Part shown: in pieces, positions 26,748-35,943 of the stretch | How the letters are laid out: each line of letters starts with the position of its first letter | How positions within the stretch are numbered: the first letter of the stretch is position 1 | DNA from: an uncultured Clostridia bacterium | GTDB lineage: Bacteria; Bacillota; Clostridia; Lachnospirales; CAG-274 | DNA: 61,726 nt | Direction of reading: 5' to 3' | NCBI GenBank assembly: GCA_944376805.1 | Contig: CALWDX010000013.1 | Location: 1-61,726 of the forward strand | Translations under genes and position numbers: made by a program | The notes under the pieces: model-generated | The model's database searches: none | Told to the model about the DNA's origin: nothing | Seen by the model: the letters and a program-made list of their open reading frames with translations, nothing else

Positions 26748-26748
26748 A

Positions 26749-28197
26749 TTATTTCTTATATAAAAATTTATCAACTTGATTTTGAGCTTCAGCAATAATA
26801 TTTTGATAGCCAGCTGCATTTAATTCAGCAATCATTTTTGGTAAAACTTCATCAGGATTTGCTGTACCAGTCATTAAAGAGGCTCTATATTTTTCTTCTA
26901 TTTTTTCACAAGCTAAAATATAGCTTTGTACTTTAGTATTATTAAATACAAATCCTAAAATAGGAGAAGAAACAGCACTAGCTTGGACTTGTTTTAATTC
27001 ATCCCATTGATTAGCTGGATTAGGTTCTTGAACATACATATTAAAAAAAGTACCTTGAGAGTAAGCAGGAACTTCATATTTATCATTTAATTTTTTTATA
27101 GTATTTTCACCAGTTTTTTCATAATGTGTACCTTCAATACCAAAAGCTAAAAGATTTCTAAAATATTTATCAGTATTTACTAATTCAATAACTTTTAAAG
27201 CTTCTTCAGGACTAGTGCAACCAGCAGATAAAGAGAGAAAAGAACCTTGAATAGTTCTAGTAGAATATACTGGACCAAAATATTTATGACCTACTTCAGT
27301 ATCTTTCCAACCACCTTCAAAAGATTGGCCAGATGAAAGTTTTCTGTCATCAGGTATTTGTATTAAAGTTGCAGCATCAGGATTAATATAACCCTTATTA
27401 TACCAACTATGTAAAATTCTTAAATTTTCTAAAACATCTGGTTGCTCCCATAAACCAACAACTTTAGCAGAAGGGTCATTAAAGTTTATACCTATAGTAG
27501 GTTCAACTAATATTTCATCATAATTACAAATAGTTGTCATAAAACCATTTATACCATCTGTAGAATTTAAAACAAGAGGGTACTCATTAGGGTTAGCATC
27601 TTTTATTTGTTTTAAAACTGGCTCTAAATCTTGTAATGTTTCAATATTTTGATAATCAATACCAAATTCTTGAACGAGTTGTTTATCCCAAATCCAATAT
27701 TGTGATTGAGATGAATCTTTATAAGCAGGAATACCTAAAATTTTATTATTTATAGTAACACCTTGCCATAAATCTTCAGGTATAAAATTATATAAATCAG
27801 GAGTAACATTTGGTAAAAGTTCAGTTAAATCCATAAAATAGCCATTATTTAATAAATCTTGATAATTTCCTATACCAGAAGTAAAAAGAATATCATATGG
27901 TTCACCAGTTTTAACCATATCTGATAATTTTTCACCATATTCGCCCCAATCAGAGTATTTAATTTGTAAATTAACATTTAGTTTTTCTAAGGTATATTTT
28001 CTTATTTCTTCACTAACTAAAGCATAGTCTTTAGGTTCAGCTCCTATAGTCCACCAAATTAAGTCAATAGGTTTTTCATTAAATTTAGTTTGTGTATTTT
28101 TATTATTAAAAGTAAAAATAGATTTACCAGTACACCCAGTCAATGAACTGACTAAAAGTGTAGTTGTTAAAGTAAAAGTTAAAAACTTTTTTAACAT
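26749..28197 (-). CDS. sugar-binding lipoprotein, ABC importer (copy 2)
   Basis: Extracellular solute-binding lipoprotein of 482 residues, LplA/YtcQ-like, with lipobox SLTGC (Cys22). The C-terminal 120 or so residues resemble the DUF3502 domain found on these proteins. Long stretches are almost identical to the upstream gene at 28288-29760 (for example the segment around GGWKDTEVGHKYFGP), so the pair arose by tandem duplication. It is last in the permease-permease-SBP-SBP cluster. RBS GGAGGGG. The ligand is probably an oligosaccharide, not identifiable here. Confidence 0.9.
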   Translation of the reverse strand: MLKKFLTFTLTTTLLVSSLTGCTGKSIFTFNNKNTQTKFNEKPIDLIWWTIGAEPKDYALVSEEIRKYTLEKLNVNLQIKYSDWGEYGEKLSDMVKTGEPYDILFTSGIGNYQDLLNNGYFMDLTELLPNVTPDLYNFIPEDLWQGVTINNKILGIPAYKDSSQSQYWIWDKQLVQEFGIDYQNIETLQDLEPVLKQIKDANPNEYPLVLNSTDGINGFMTTICNYDEILVEPTIGINFNDPSAKVVGLWEQPDVLENLRILHSWYNKGYINPDAATLIQIPDDRKLSSGQSFEGGWKDTEVGHKYFGPVYSTRTIQGSFLSLSAGCTSPEEALKVIELVNTDKYFRNLLAFGIEGTHYEKTGENTIKKLNDKYEVPAYSQGTFFNMYVQEPNPANQWDELKQVQASAVSSPILGFVFNNTKVQSYILACEKIEEKYRASLMTGTANPDEVLPKMIAELNAAGYQNIIAEAQNQVDKFLYKK

Positions 28198-28240
28198 ATA
28201 AATACCCCTCCTTGTGTTTCATTTATTACTAAAAAATTTA

Positions 28241-28274
28241 GTATAAGCCAACATCATTAGATATTGGCTCATAC
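28241..28274 (-). terminator. hairpin between the two binding-protein genes
   Basis: GTAT-AGCCAA-ATC on the plus strand pairs with GAT-TTGGCT-ATAC over 15 positions with two mismatches and a 4-base loop. On the minus strand it is followed by AAATTTTTT, so it can act as a partial terminator or RNA-stabilising hairpin. Confidence 0.65.
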
Positions 28275-28287
28275 AATAATTTAAATA

Positions 28288-29760
28288 TTATTTATTATTA
28301 ACTAAAAATTCATCAACTTGTCTTTGAGCTTCAGCAATAATATCTTGATAACCAGCAGCATTTAATTCAGCAATCATTTTTGGTAAAGCTTCTTCAGGGT
28401 TAACAGAACCAGTTATTAAAGAGCTACCATATTTACTTTCAATATTAGCACAAGCAGAAATTTGATTTTGTACTTTACTAGAATCAAATGTAAAACCTAA
28501 AACAGGAGAAGCAAAAGCTGTTTCTTGTAAATCTTTTAATTTAGTCCATTGGTCAGCTGGATTAGGTTCTTGTACATACATATTAAAGAATGTACCTTGT
28601 GTATAAGCAGGAACTTCATATTTATCGTTTAATTTTTTAATAGTATTTTCACCAGTTTTTTCATAATGTGTACCTTCAATACCAAAAGCTAAAAGGTTTC
28701 TAAAGTATTCATCAGTATTAATTAATTCTATAACTTGTAAAGCTTTTTCAGGATTAGTACATCCAACAGATATAGAAAGGAAAGAACCTTGAATAGTTCT
28801 AGTAGAATAAGCAGGACCAAAATATTTATGACCTACTTCAGTATCTTTCCAACCACCTTCAAAAGATTGAGCAGAAGATACTACACGAGTTTTAGGTAAT
28901 TCTAATAATGTAGCAGCATCTGGGTTAATATAACCTTTATTAAACCAACTGTGTAAAGTTTTTAAATTTTCCATAACATTTTCTTGTTCCCAAATACCAA
29001 CAACTTTAGCAGATGAATCTTGATAAGATACACCAATAGCAGGTTTAACAACGATTTCATCATATCCATTTATAGCAGCATTGAAACCATTAATACCTTC
29101 ATTTGCATTAAGTATTAAAGGGTATTCATTAGGTCTTGCTTCTTTAATTTTTTGTAAAACAGGTTCTAAATCTTGAAGAGTTTCAACACTTTCATAATCT
29201 ATTCCAAGTTCTTCAACAGTAGCTTTATCCCAAATCCAATATTGAGCTTGAGCAGAATCTTTATAAGCAGGAACACCTAAAATTTTACCATTTATAGTAA
29301 CACCTTTCCATAAATCTTCAGGTATAAAATCATATAAAGCTGGAGTAGTTGTTGGTAAAAGTTCAGTTAAATCCATAAAATAACCTTTATTTAATAAGTC
29401 TTGATAATTTTCTATACCAGAAGTGAATGCAATGTCAAATTGTTCACCACTTTGAACTATTTTTGACATTTTTGTATTGTATTCACCCCAGCTAGCATAT
29501 TTCATTTGTAAATTAACATTTAATTTTTCTAAAGTATATTTTTTAATTTCTTCACTAACTAAAGCAAAATCTTTAGGTTCATTACCTATAGTCCACCAAA
29601 CTAAATCTACAGGTGCCTCTGAATTAGATTCAGATTTTTTATTATTTCCACTATTTGTAGAAGGTGTATCAGATTTAGCACCACAGCCAGCTAAACTAGT
29701 TGCTAATAAAGTGCCAGTTACTGCTAATGCTAATGATTTTCTTATCACTTTTTTTAACAT
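28288..29760 (-). CDS. sugar-binding lipoprotein, ABC importer (copy 1)
   Basis: Extracellular solute-binding lipoprotein of 490 residues with signal peptide and lipobox SLAGC (Cys26), then a Ser/Asn/Lys-rich linker. The mature part starts APVDLVWWTIGNEPKDFAL. The C-terminal region resembles DUF3502, as in LplA-type proteins. It is the first of two tandem near-copies and the one closer to the permeases, with GAGG as RBS. It captures a carbohydrate for the LplB/LplC-like permeases upstream. Confidence 0.92.
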   Translation of the reverse strand: MLKKVIRKSLALAVTGTLLATSLAGCGAKSDTPSTNSGNNKKSESNSEAPVDLVWWTIGNEPKDFALVSEEIKKYTLEKLNVNLQMKYASWGEYNTKMSKIVQSGEQFDIAFTSGIENYQDLLNKGYFMDLTELLPTTTPALYDFIPEDLWKGVTINGKILGVPAYKDSAQAQYWIWDKATVEELGIDYESVETLQDLEPVLQKIKEARPNEYPLILNANEGINGFNAAINGYDEIVVKPAIGVSYQDSSAKVVGIWEQENVMENLKTLHSWFNKGYINPDAATLLELPKTRVVSSAQSFEGGWKDTEVGHKYFGPAYSTRTIQGSFLSISVGCTNPEKALQVIELINTDEYFRNLLAFGIEGTHYEKTGENTIKKLNDKYEVPAYTQGTFFNMYVQEPNPADQWTKLKDLQETAFASPVLGFTFDSSKVQNQISACANIESKYGSSLITGSVNPEEALPKMIAELNAAGYQDIIAEAQRQVDEFLVNNK

Positions 29761-29828
29761 AACTAAAACCTCTTTTCTTTAAATAAATATAATTTATGTT
29801 AAGCTATTTAAAACAGCTTAAAATCTAG

Positions 29829-30749
29829 TTACTCTTTAACAGCTCCTATTGTTAAGCCAGATATAAAATATTTTTGAAAGAATGGATAAGAGCAAGCTAT
29901 AGGTAAAACAACAACTATAACAATAGCCATTCTAACAGATTCTGAAGGTAATTTTTCTAAAACTTCAGCAGCAGAAGCACCTAATAATGATACATTTTGG
30001 TTCATAAACTCAATATCACCTTGTATTCTATTTAAAAGTGCTTGTATAGGAATTAAAGAGTTATTATCAATATATAATAATGCATTGTACCAATCATTCC
30101 AATATGCAAAAGTAAGGAAAAGTCCTATTGTTGCAATAGCAGGAAGTGATATAGGTAAAACAATTGTTATAAAAATTCTAAGTTGTGTTGCACCATCTAA
30201 TTTTGCTGATTCTATAAGTGAATCAGGAATAGTTGTTTGAAAGAATGTCCTTAATATAATAATATTAAAGGATGATACAGCCATAGGTAAAATTAATGCC
30301 CAAATTGTATCTTTTAAATTTAACATAGTTGAAACAACTATATAAGATGATATCATACCACCATTAAATAACATAGGTATAAATATAACCCAAGTAAAAA
30401 ATGATTTAAATTTAAAGGTTTTTCTTGATAAAGCATATGCAATAGTAGTATTTAATATAAGTCCTATAATTGTACCAAGTACAGTAACTAATATAGATAC
30501 ACCAAAAGATTTTAATATACTATCTTTAGAATCAGAAAGGTAAGAATATGCTTGAGAAGAAAACTCACCAGGCCAAAATCTATAGCCAAGATTTTGGATA
30601 GATTTTTCTGAACTAATAGAAACCATAAATACTAATATAACGGGTAAAATACAAACAATTGCTAAAATAATGAAAATAGCCGCTATTATAGTATTTGCAC
30701 AGGGGGATACACGATTAAACTTTTCAAATCCACCTAATTTATTTTTCAT
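29829..30749 (-). CDS. carbohydrate ABC permease, LplC type
   Basis: Inner-membrane permease of 306 residues. I chose ATG at 30747-30749 (MKNKLGGFEK) because GGAGG lies 8 bases upstream; the start 3 codons earlier leaves the RBS too close. About six membrane segments are visible, and the cytoplasmic EAA loop reads ESAKLDGATQLRIFITIVLP, which contacts the ATPase. It begins 15 bases after the first permease gene. A small hairpin (29799-29821) separates it from the binding-protein gene. No ATPase gene is in the cluster, so a shared MsmX/UgpC-type ATPase encoded elsewhere is expected. Confidence 0.93.
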   Translation of the reverse strand: MKNKLGGFEKFNRVSPCANTIIAAIFIILAIVCILPVILVFMVSISSEKSIQNLGYRFWPGEFSSQAYSYLSDSKDSILKSFGVSILVTVLGTIIGLILNTTIAYALSRKTFKFKSFFTWVIFIPMLFNGGMISSYIVVSTMLNLKDTIWALILPMAVSSFNIIILRTFFQTTIPDSLIESAKLDGATQLRIFITIVLPISLPAIATIGLFLTFAYWNDWYNALLYIDNNSLIPIQALLNRIQGDIEFMNQNVSLLGASAAEVLEKLPSESVRMAIVIVVVLPIACSYPFFQKYFISGLTIGAVKE

Positions 30750-30764
30750 AAAATACACCTCCGC

Positions 30765-31703
30765 TTAGAAAAGACCATTCTCACCATCTATTTTTTTAAC
30801 AATAGTATTAGCTATAATAATTGTTATACAACCAATAACAGATTGTAAGAAACTTGCTGCAGAACTCATAGCCATACTTCCAGTACCTTCAATAGCTTTA
30901 TATACATAAGTATCTATTGTAGCAGTTGTAGGGAATAAAAGACCAGAATTTCTAGGTACTTGATAAAATAATCCAAAGTCAGATTTAAATATATTACCAA
31001 CAGCCATAATAAACATAATAATTATAATAGGTTTAATAAGTGGTATAGTAATATATTTTATTTGTTCCCATTTTTTAGCACCATCTATTAAGGCAGCCTC
31101 ATAATAGCTTTGATCAATACCTGTTATAGCAGCTAAATAAACAACCATACCATAGCCCATACCTTTCCAAGTATTCATAAAAATTATTATGTAAGGCCAA
31201 TATTTATTTTCCATATACCATTGAACAGGTTCACCACCAAATTTAGTTATAATTTGATTAAAAATACCTTTATCATAACTTAAAAATGAAAAAACAAAAT
31301 AACTAACAACAACCCAAGATAAGAAATGGGGTAAAAACATAGCTGTTTGACATACTTTAGCTAACTTTTTACTATAAAGTTGTGTAATAGCTATAGCTAA
31401 AACAACAGGTATAACTGTACCAATAATAATAAATAGAGTATTATAAAGTAAAGTATTTCTTATTATTATAGCTGCATCTGGTGTTTTAAATAAGAATTCA
31501 AAATTTGAAAAGCCTACATTTTGGCTAGTAATAAGACTTTCTATAAAACTTTGACCTGGTAAAATTCTGAAATCTTTAAATGCTATTAGTATACCAATCA
31601 TAGGAATAAAACTAAAAACAATAAACCATATAAGTGTAGGTAATGATAATAGAGTTAATTCTATATCATCTCTTGATAAAAATTTTTTTTTCCTCTTATT
31701 CAA
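30765..31703 (-). CDS. carbohydrate ABC permease, LplB type
   Basis: First gene of the importer operon, 312 residues, about six membrane helices. The EAA-loop motif is EAALIDGAKKWEQIKYITIP. The start is TTG at 31701-31703, with GGGGG 8 bases upstream, and the N-terminus is Lys/Arg rich (MNKRKKKF). It pairs with the LplC-type permease 15 bases downstream to form the channel. Confidence 0.93.
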   Translation of the reverse strand: MNKRKKKFLSRDDIELTLLSLPTLIWFIVFSFIPMIGILIAFKDFRILPGQSFIESLITSQNVGFSNFEFLFKTPDAAIIIRNTLLYNTLFIIIGTVIPVVLAIAITQLYSKKLAKVCQTAMFLPHFLSWVVVSYFVFSFLSYDKGIFNQIITKFGGEPVQWYMENKYWPYIIIFMNTWKGMGYGMVVYLAAITGIDQSYYEAALIDGAKKWEQIKYITIPLIKPIIIIMFIMAVGNIFKSDFGLFYQVPRNSGLLFPTTATIDTYVYKAIEGTGSMAMSSAASFLQSVIGCITIIIANTIVKKIDGENGLF

Positions 31704-32006
31704 TAGAAAAACCCCCTTTTAAAAATTATTAAATTTATAATATTTTTATACTAAATATAATAAATAACTAAATTATTAATAACTATAATTTTTAATTAAC
31801 TCTAAAATATATATATATTATAAGTATAATTTACATTAAAATCAACTATTTTAACATATAAAATATTAATTTTGGTAATATTTTTTTATATGCATAACAA
31901 ATGGATTGGTAAAAATATACTAAAAAATATAAATAAAATATACAAAATAAACAAAAAAATAAATTTAAATAATTAAAATAAAACAAAAAGTAAACTATTT
32001 ATTAGT
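31704..32006. other. AT-rich intergenic region upstream of the importer operon
   Basis: No coding sequence is seen in this 303-base stretch. It holds the importer promoter (31817-31845), a roughly 110-base untranslated leader, and the terminator of the next minus-strand gene at its right end. I saw no recognisable catabolite-repression operator or riboswitch. Confidence 0.6.
31817..31845 (-). promoter_or_regulatory. importer operon promoter
   Basis: On the minus strand TTGATT, 17 bases, TATAAT; the lplB-type gene starts at 31703. Confidence 0.6.
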
Positions 32007-32015
32007 TTACTTTTT
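31985..32015 (-). terminator. terminator of the YesL-like gene
   Basis: AAAAAGTAAACTA and TAGTTTACTTTTT pair perfectly over 13 bases around TTTAT. The stop codon of the YesL-like gene is inside the right arm. Confidence 0.75.
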
Positions 32016-32672
32016 ATAATTATTTTCTTCTAAATAAGTTAAAAAAAATCTATTTATTAAGTAAATAAAGAAAGAAATTAAGCTAAATATAAAGAAAAAC
32101 ATTTGTAGAGGATAAATAGTAAATAAGTATAGTCCAAAAATAAAGCAAAAACCATTTGCTAAAGTTAAAGTAGGTTTAGTAAAAGTTATAATAAAAGAAT
32201 ATTTAAATATTTGAAAAGTTTTTATAGAAAATTTACTTATTAACAAAAAAGAATTTATACTAGATAGTAATATAAATGCTAAAAGTAAAATAAAGAAAAA
32301 TATAAGTGTAATATTAAAGTTGTTATTTACACTATATATAATATTATTACATAAAACAAATATTATAAATAAATATATAATACCAATAATTGTACTTTGT
32401 AAAAAACTATTTTTTACACCTTTAGAAAAATCTTTAAAAATATTTAAGTCTTTATTTTTTATAAATTTACCCATACAATATAAAGAAGAAGAAAAAGCAC
32501 AAGGAAAAGGTATACAACATATTAAAAATAATGGCATATATGTAATAATTTCCTTTGCACCAATAAATGTCATAAATAAAAATAAAGGAATATTTAATAT
32601 TAAACAAAATATATTAATGCATAAAAAGTAAAAAACATAATTACAATATGTCATAATACGCTCAATATTCAA
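32007..32672 (-). CDS. YesL-like (DUF624) membrane protein
   Basis: The 221-residue protein is almost entirely hydrophobic with five to six membrane helices. The layout (an N-terminal YCNYVFYFLCINIFCLILN stretch, a central MGKFIKNKDLNIFKDFSKGV cytoplasmic loop, later helices) matches YesL/DUF624 proteins, which commonly neighbour LplABC-type sugar importers. Start TTG at 32670-32672 after AGGAGG. It lies 11 bases downstream of a GNAT gene on the same strand. Function unknown; assignment partly from context. Confidence 0.6.
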   Translation of the reverse strand: MNIERIMTYCNYVFYFLCINIFCLILNIPLFLFMTFIGAKEIITYMPLFLICCIPFPCAFSSSLYCMGKFIKNKDLNIFKDFSKGVKNSFLQSTIIGIIYLFIIFVLCNNIIYSVNNNFNITLIFFFILLLAFILLSSINSFLLISKFSIKTFQIFKYSFIITFTKPTLTLANGFCFIFGLYLFTIYPLQMFFFIFSLISFFIYLINRFFLTYLEENNYKK

Positions 32673-32683
32673 ATAAATGCCTC

Positions 32684-33181
32684 CTAAATATTTTTAATAC
32701 TTTCATCTAAAGTATGTATTTTTTTTGTAAGATTATTAAATTCTTGTTCATTTAATTTTTTAGTAGACATAATATGTAATCTTGTTTTTGAATCACCTTC
32801 ATTATAAATTGGTTGATAATATTCATTTTCGTGAAATATAAGTCCAAAATTTTCATATAATTTTATTCTTTTTTTATCTATTTCTGTATGAGGTGGTTCT
32901 ACTTCTAATATTTTATCACCATCTAATTTTAAAAAGTCATTAAATAAGCTTTTGCCTATTCCACTGCCTCTTTTTTCTGGATTAACAGCAAAATGTTCTA
33001 CAAATAAAGTATTTTCATCTAGGTACCAATAACTTAAAAATCCTAAAATTTTACCATTTTCTTCATATGTAATTACATTATACTTTTCATGGTTTAAAAG
33101 CTTTTTTTGTCTTTCATAACCTCTATGTAAAAAAGGTTCAAAAGAATTTTCCAATATTTTGTAAATTTCATCAAAGTTCAT
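32684..33181 (-). CDS. GNAT family N-acetyltransferase
   Basis: A 165-residue acetyl-CoA-dependent acetyltransferase. The acetyl-CoA loop RGSGIGKSLFNDFL follows the VEHFAVNPEK beta-strand, as in the family, and the LYENFGLIFHENEYY segment is the usual C-terminal motif. The substrate is unknown. RBS GGAGG before the ATG. It shares a transcript with the YesL-like gene and is divergent from the gerA operon. Confidence 0.88.
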   Translation of the reverse strand: MNFDEIYKILENSFEPFLHRGYERQKKLLNHEKYNVITYEENGKILGFLSYWYLDENTLFVEHFAVNPEKRGSGIGKSLFNDFLKLDGDKILEVEPPHTEIDKKRIKLYENFGLIFHENEYYQPIYNEGDSKTRLHIMSTKKLNEQEFNNLTKKIHTLDESIKNI

Positions 33182-33312
33182 AAGATTAACCTCCTAATAA
33201 ATATTTAATTATATTTTATAATAAAAAATGAAAAAAGTCTAATAAAAATATGTATAAATAAAAAATAGTGGTAAAAGCTAACTTTATAAATAACTTTTTG
33301 GGAGGGAAAATA

Positions 33313-34827
33313 TTGCATATAGATAAAGATATAGATGAAAATATAAAATATTTAGATACTAGATTTAAAGATTTTGGTGATATAGTAAAAAGAAAATTTC
33401 CAGTTGGTGAAAATAGAGAAACAAATATATATATAAGTTATATTGATGTAATGACAGATAGAGCATTTATAGATGAGCTTATAGATATACTTATGATAGA
33501 TATAAGACAAGTTAAACCAACAAGAAATAACCTTAAAGAAAATATATTTGATGCTTTAAAAAATGGTGGTATAGCTACAGCAGATTTTTTTGAAGAAACA
33601 GATTTTGAAAAAGTAATAGATGAAATATTATCAGGTAATACATTATTATTAATAGATGGATTTGATAAAGCAATTATTTTATCAACAAAAGGATTTCCAA
33701 GAAGAAGTGTTTCAACAGCAGATACAGAAGTAGTTGTGCAAGGTTCAAAAGAGGCTTTTACAGAAACTTTTAGAGTAAATACTGTTTTAATAAGAAGAAG
33801 AATAAGAGATACAAATTTAAAGCTAAAACAGTTAAGGATAGGTAAAAGAAGTAAAACAGATATAGGTATAATGTATATGGAGGATATAGCAAGACCAGAA
33901 ATACTTAAAGAGGTAGAAAGACGTCTTGATATGATAGATATAGATGGTATTTTAGATAGTGGTTATATAGAACAGTTTATAGAAGATGATTATAAATCAC
34001 CTTTTCCTCAAATGCAAATGACAGAAAGACCAGATAAAGTAGCAGCAGCACTTTTAGAAGGACGAATAGCTATTGTAGTAGACAATACACCTTTTGTTAT
34101 AATTGTGCCAACTATACTAGCTAGTTTTTATCAATCTTCAGAAGATTATTATCAACGTTGGGAAATAATGAGTTTTATAAGAGTTATAAGATATATAGCA
34201 GGAGCATTAGCAGTTTTTTTACCAGGACTATATATAGCAATAGCAGTATATCACCCAGCTATGATACCTATGGAGCTTATTTTGAAAATGGCAGAGGCAA
34301 GGCAAACAGTACCAATACCAGCAGTTTTGGAAATAGTTTTAATGGAAATTGCCTTTGAAACTTTAAGAGAGGCGGGTATAAGATTACCTTCAGCAATAGG
34401 AAGTACACTTGGTATAGTAGGAGGTATAATAATAGGGCAAGCAGCAGTTGAAGCAGGGTTAGTTAGTCCAATAGTAGTAATAGTTATAGCACTTACAGCT
34501 ATTTGTAGTTTTGCAATACCTAATATAGCTTTAACAGCAGGTTATAGGCTTACAAAATATTTTGTAATACTTTTATCTTCATTACTTGGTTTTTTTGGTT
34601 TTTGGTTAGCAACATTAATTTGCCTTATACATCTTGTAACATTAAAAAGTTTTGGAATACCTTATTTATATCCGTTTGTTTCAGTTAAACAGTATGGACT
34701 TAATGACATTAAAGATACAATAATAAAATTACCTATTTTTATGCTTAGGAAAAGACCAATTTTTGCAAATGATAGTCAAAAAACTAGATTAAGTCTTAAA
34801 AAGAATAAAAAAGAAGATATTAATTAA
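33313..34827 (+). CDS. gerAA: spore germination receptor subunit A (GerA family)
   Basis: Membrane subunit of a germinant receptor in the spore inner membrane. The start chosen is TTG 33313 (MHIDKDIDEN), with GGGAGGG 6 bases upstream; a GTG 45 bases earlier would put this RBS inside the gene. Length 504. The soluble N-terminal domain has the typical TDIGIMYMEDIARPE and DGILDSGYIEQFIEDD segments, then four to six membrane helices from about residue 270. First gene of gerAA-AB-AC, expected to be made late in the forespore; no clear sigma-G promoter was recognised. Confidence 0.94.
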   Translation: MHIDKDIDENIKYLDTRFKDFGDIVKRKFPVGENRETNIYISYIDVMTDRAFIDELIDILMIDIRQVKPTRNNLKENIFDALKNGGIATADFFEETDFEKVIDEILSGNTLLLIDGFDKAIILSTKGFPRRSVSTADTEVVVQGSKEAFTETFRVNTVLIRRRIRDTNLKLKQLRIGKRSKTDIGIMYMEDIARPEILKEVERRLDMIDIDGILDSGYIEQFIEDDYKSPFPQMQMTERPDKVAAALLEGRIAIVVDNTPFVIIVPTILASFYQSSEDYYQRWEIMSFIRVIRYIAGALAVFLPGLYIAIAVYHPAMIPMELILKMAEARQTVPIPAVLEIVLMEIAFETLREAGIRLPSAIGSTLGIVGGIIIGQAAVEAGLVSPIVVIVIALTAICSFAIPNIALTAGYRLTKYFVILLSSLLGFFGFWLATLICLIHLVTLKSFGIPYLYPFVSVKQYGLNDIKDTIIKLPIFMLRKRPIFANDSQKTRLSLKKNKKEDIN

Positions 34828-34839
34828 GGAGGGGGAGTT

Positions 34840-35943
34840 ATGTTTGCTGATAATAATTTTATAACTTTAAGACAATTAAGGTTACTTTTAATATTAGATA
34901 TTTTTGGTATGGGTATAACAATTTTACCACAAAAAGCAGTACAATTTGGAGGACAAAATGGCTGGTTAATTATTTTAATAGGGTTAGTTTTATCACTATT
35001 ACTGTTAATATTAATAAATCAGGTAGCTAAAATATATCCTAATGATAGTTTTGTAGACTATACTTGTAAAATATTAGGAAGACCATTAGGCATACTTATA
35101 AGTTTTGGATTTATTATAAAAATTATCATAGGTGTAGCAATGGAAATAAGAATTTTTTCTGAAATATTAAAAGAAATAATGCTTTTTAATACACCTTTTT
35201 GGATAATATCTTTTAGTATGTTGATTTTAGGTTCATATATGGCTAGTAAAGGATATGAAGCTAGAGGCCATATAGCTGAAATACTTATTTTTATTGTATT
35301 TATACCATTAGCTTTTGTATTTTTTATATCTGTTTTTGATATAGACTTTTCTAATCTTAAACCATTTTTTAAAGAAATTAGTACAATAGATGCTTTAAAA
35401 GGTGGGGGGTATATGATATTTTATTTTACAGGAATAGAATTTATATTTTTAGTTTATCCATATATTAAAGAAAAAGAAAAAATACAAAAAACTACCATAA
35501 GTGCAATAGTAATAGTAGGTTTAATAATGACAGTTATTACAACTATAACAATTGCTAGATTTGGTAAACATGATATAATGCATCAAATGTGGCCAGTATT
35601 GGAAATAATGGATACAATAGATTTACCAGGTTCTTTTATAGAAAGACAAGATGCACTTATAATGACATTTTGGATAATATCTATTTTTATGATGGTTAAT
35701 GCAGGTATGTTTTTTTCAGCTTTAATATTTAAAGATATAGTAAAAGTTGGTACTCATACAACATTTATTTGCATATGTGTTCCAATAATATATTTTATAT
35801 CATTTTTACCAGCTAATATAACAATAGTTTATAAAATAATGGATATTTTTTATTTTACATTTGGTATTTTTTATATAGTTATCTTACCAATAGTTTTATT
35901 TATAGTAGCTAAGGTAAGGGGGTTAAAAAGTGAAGATAGTTAA
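34840..35943 (+). CDS. gerAB: germination permease-like subunit B (GerAB)
   Basis: The 367-residue protein has ten or so membrane segments, of the amino acid-polyamine-organocation-like GerAB family, and is thought to bind the germinant. Early motif GMGITILPQKAVQFGGQNGW is typical. RBS GGAGGGGG. Its last 14 bases overlap the start of gerAC, so translation of the two is coupled. Confidence 0.94.
   Translation: MFADNNFITLRQLRLLLILDIFGMGITILPQKAVQFGGQNGWLIILIGLVLSLLLLILINQVAKIYPNDSFVDYTCKILGRPLGILISFGFIIKIIIGVAMEIRIFSEILKEIMLFNTPFWIISFSMLILGSYMASKGYEARGHIAEILIFIVFIPLAFVFFISVFDIDFSNLKPFFKEISTIDALKGGGYMIFYFTGIEFIFLVYPYIKEKEKIQKTTISAIVIVGLIMTVITTITIARFGKHDIMHQMWPVLEIMDTIDLPGSFIERQDALIMTFWIISIFMMVNAGMFFSALIFKDIVKVGTHTTFICICVPIIYFISFLPANITIVYKIMDIFYFTFGIFYIVILPIVLFIVAKVRGLKSEDS

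Noticed and set aside
33182..33312. Sigma-G promoter for the gerA operon
   Set aside because: A GTATAAA-like sequence is present but no convincing pair of -35 and -10 elements could be aligned.
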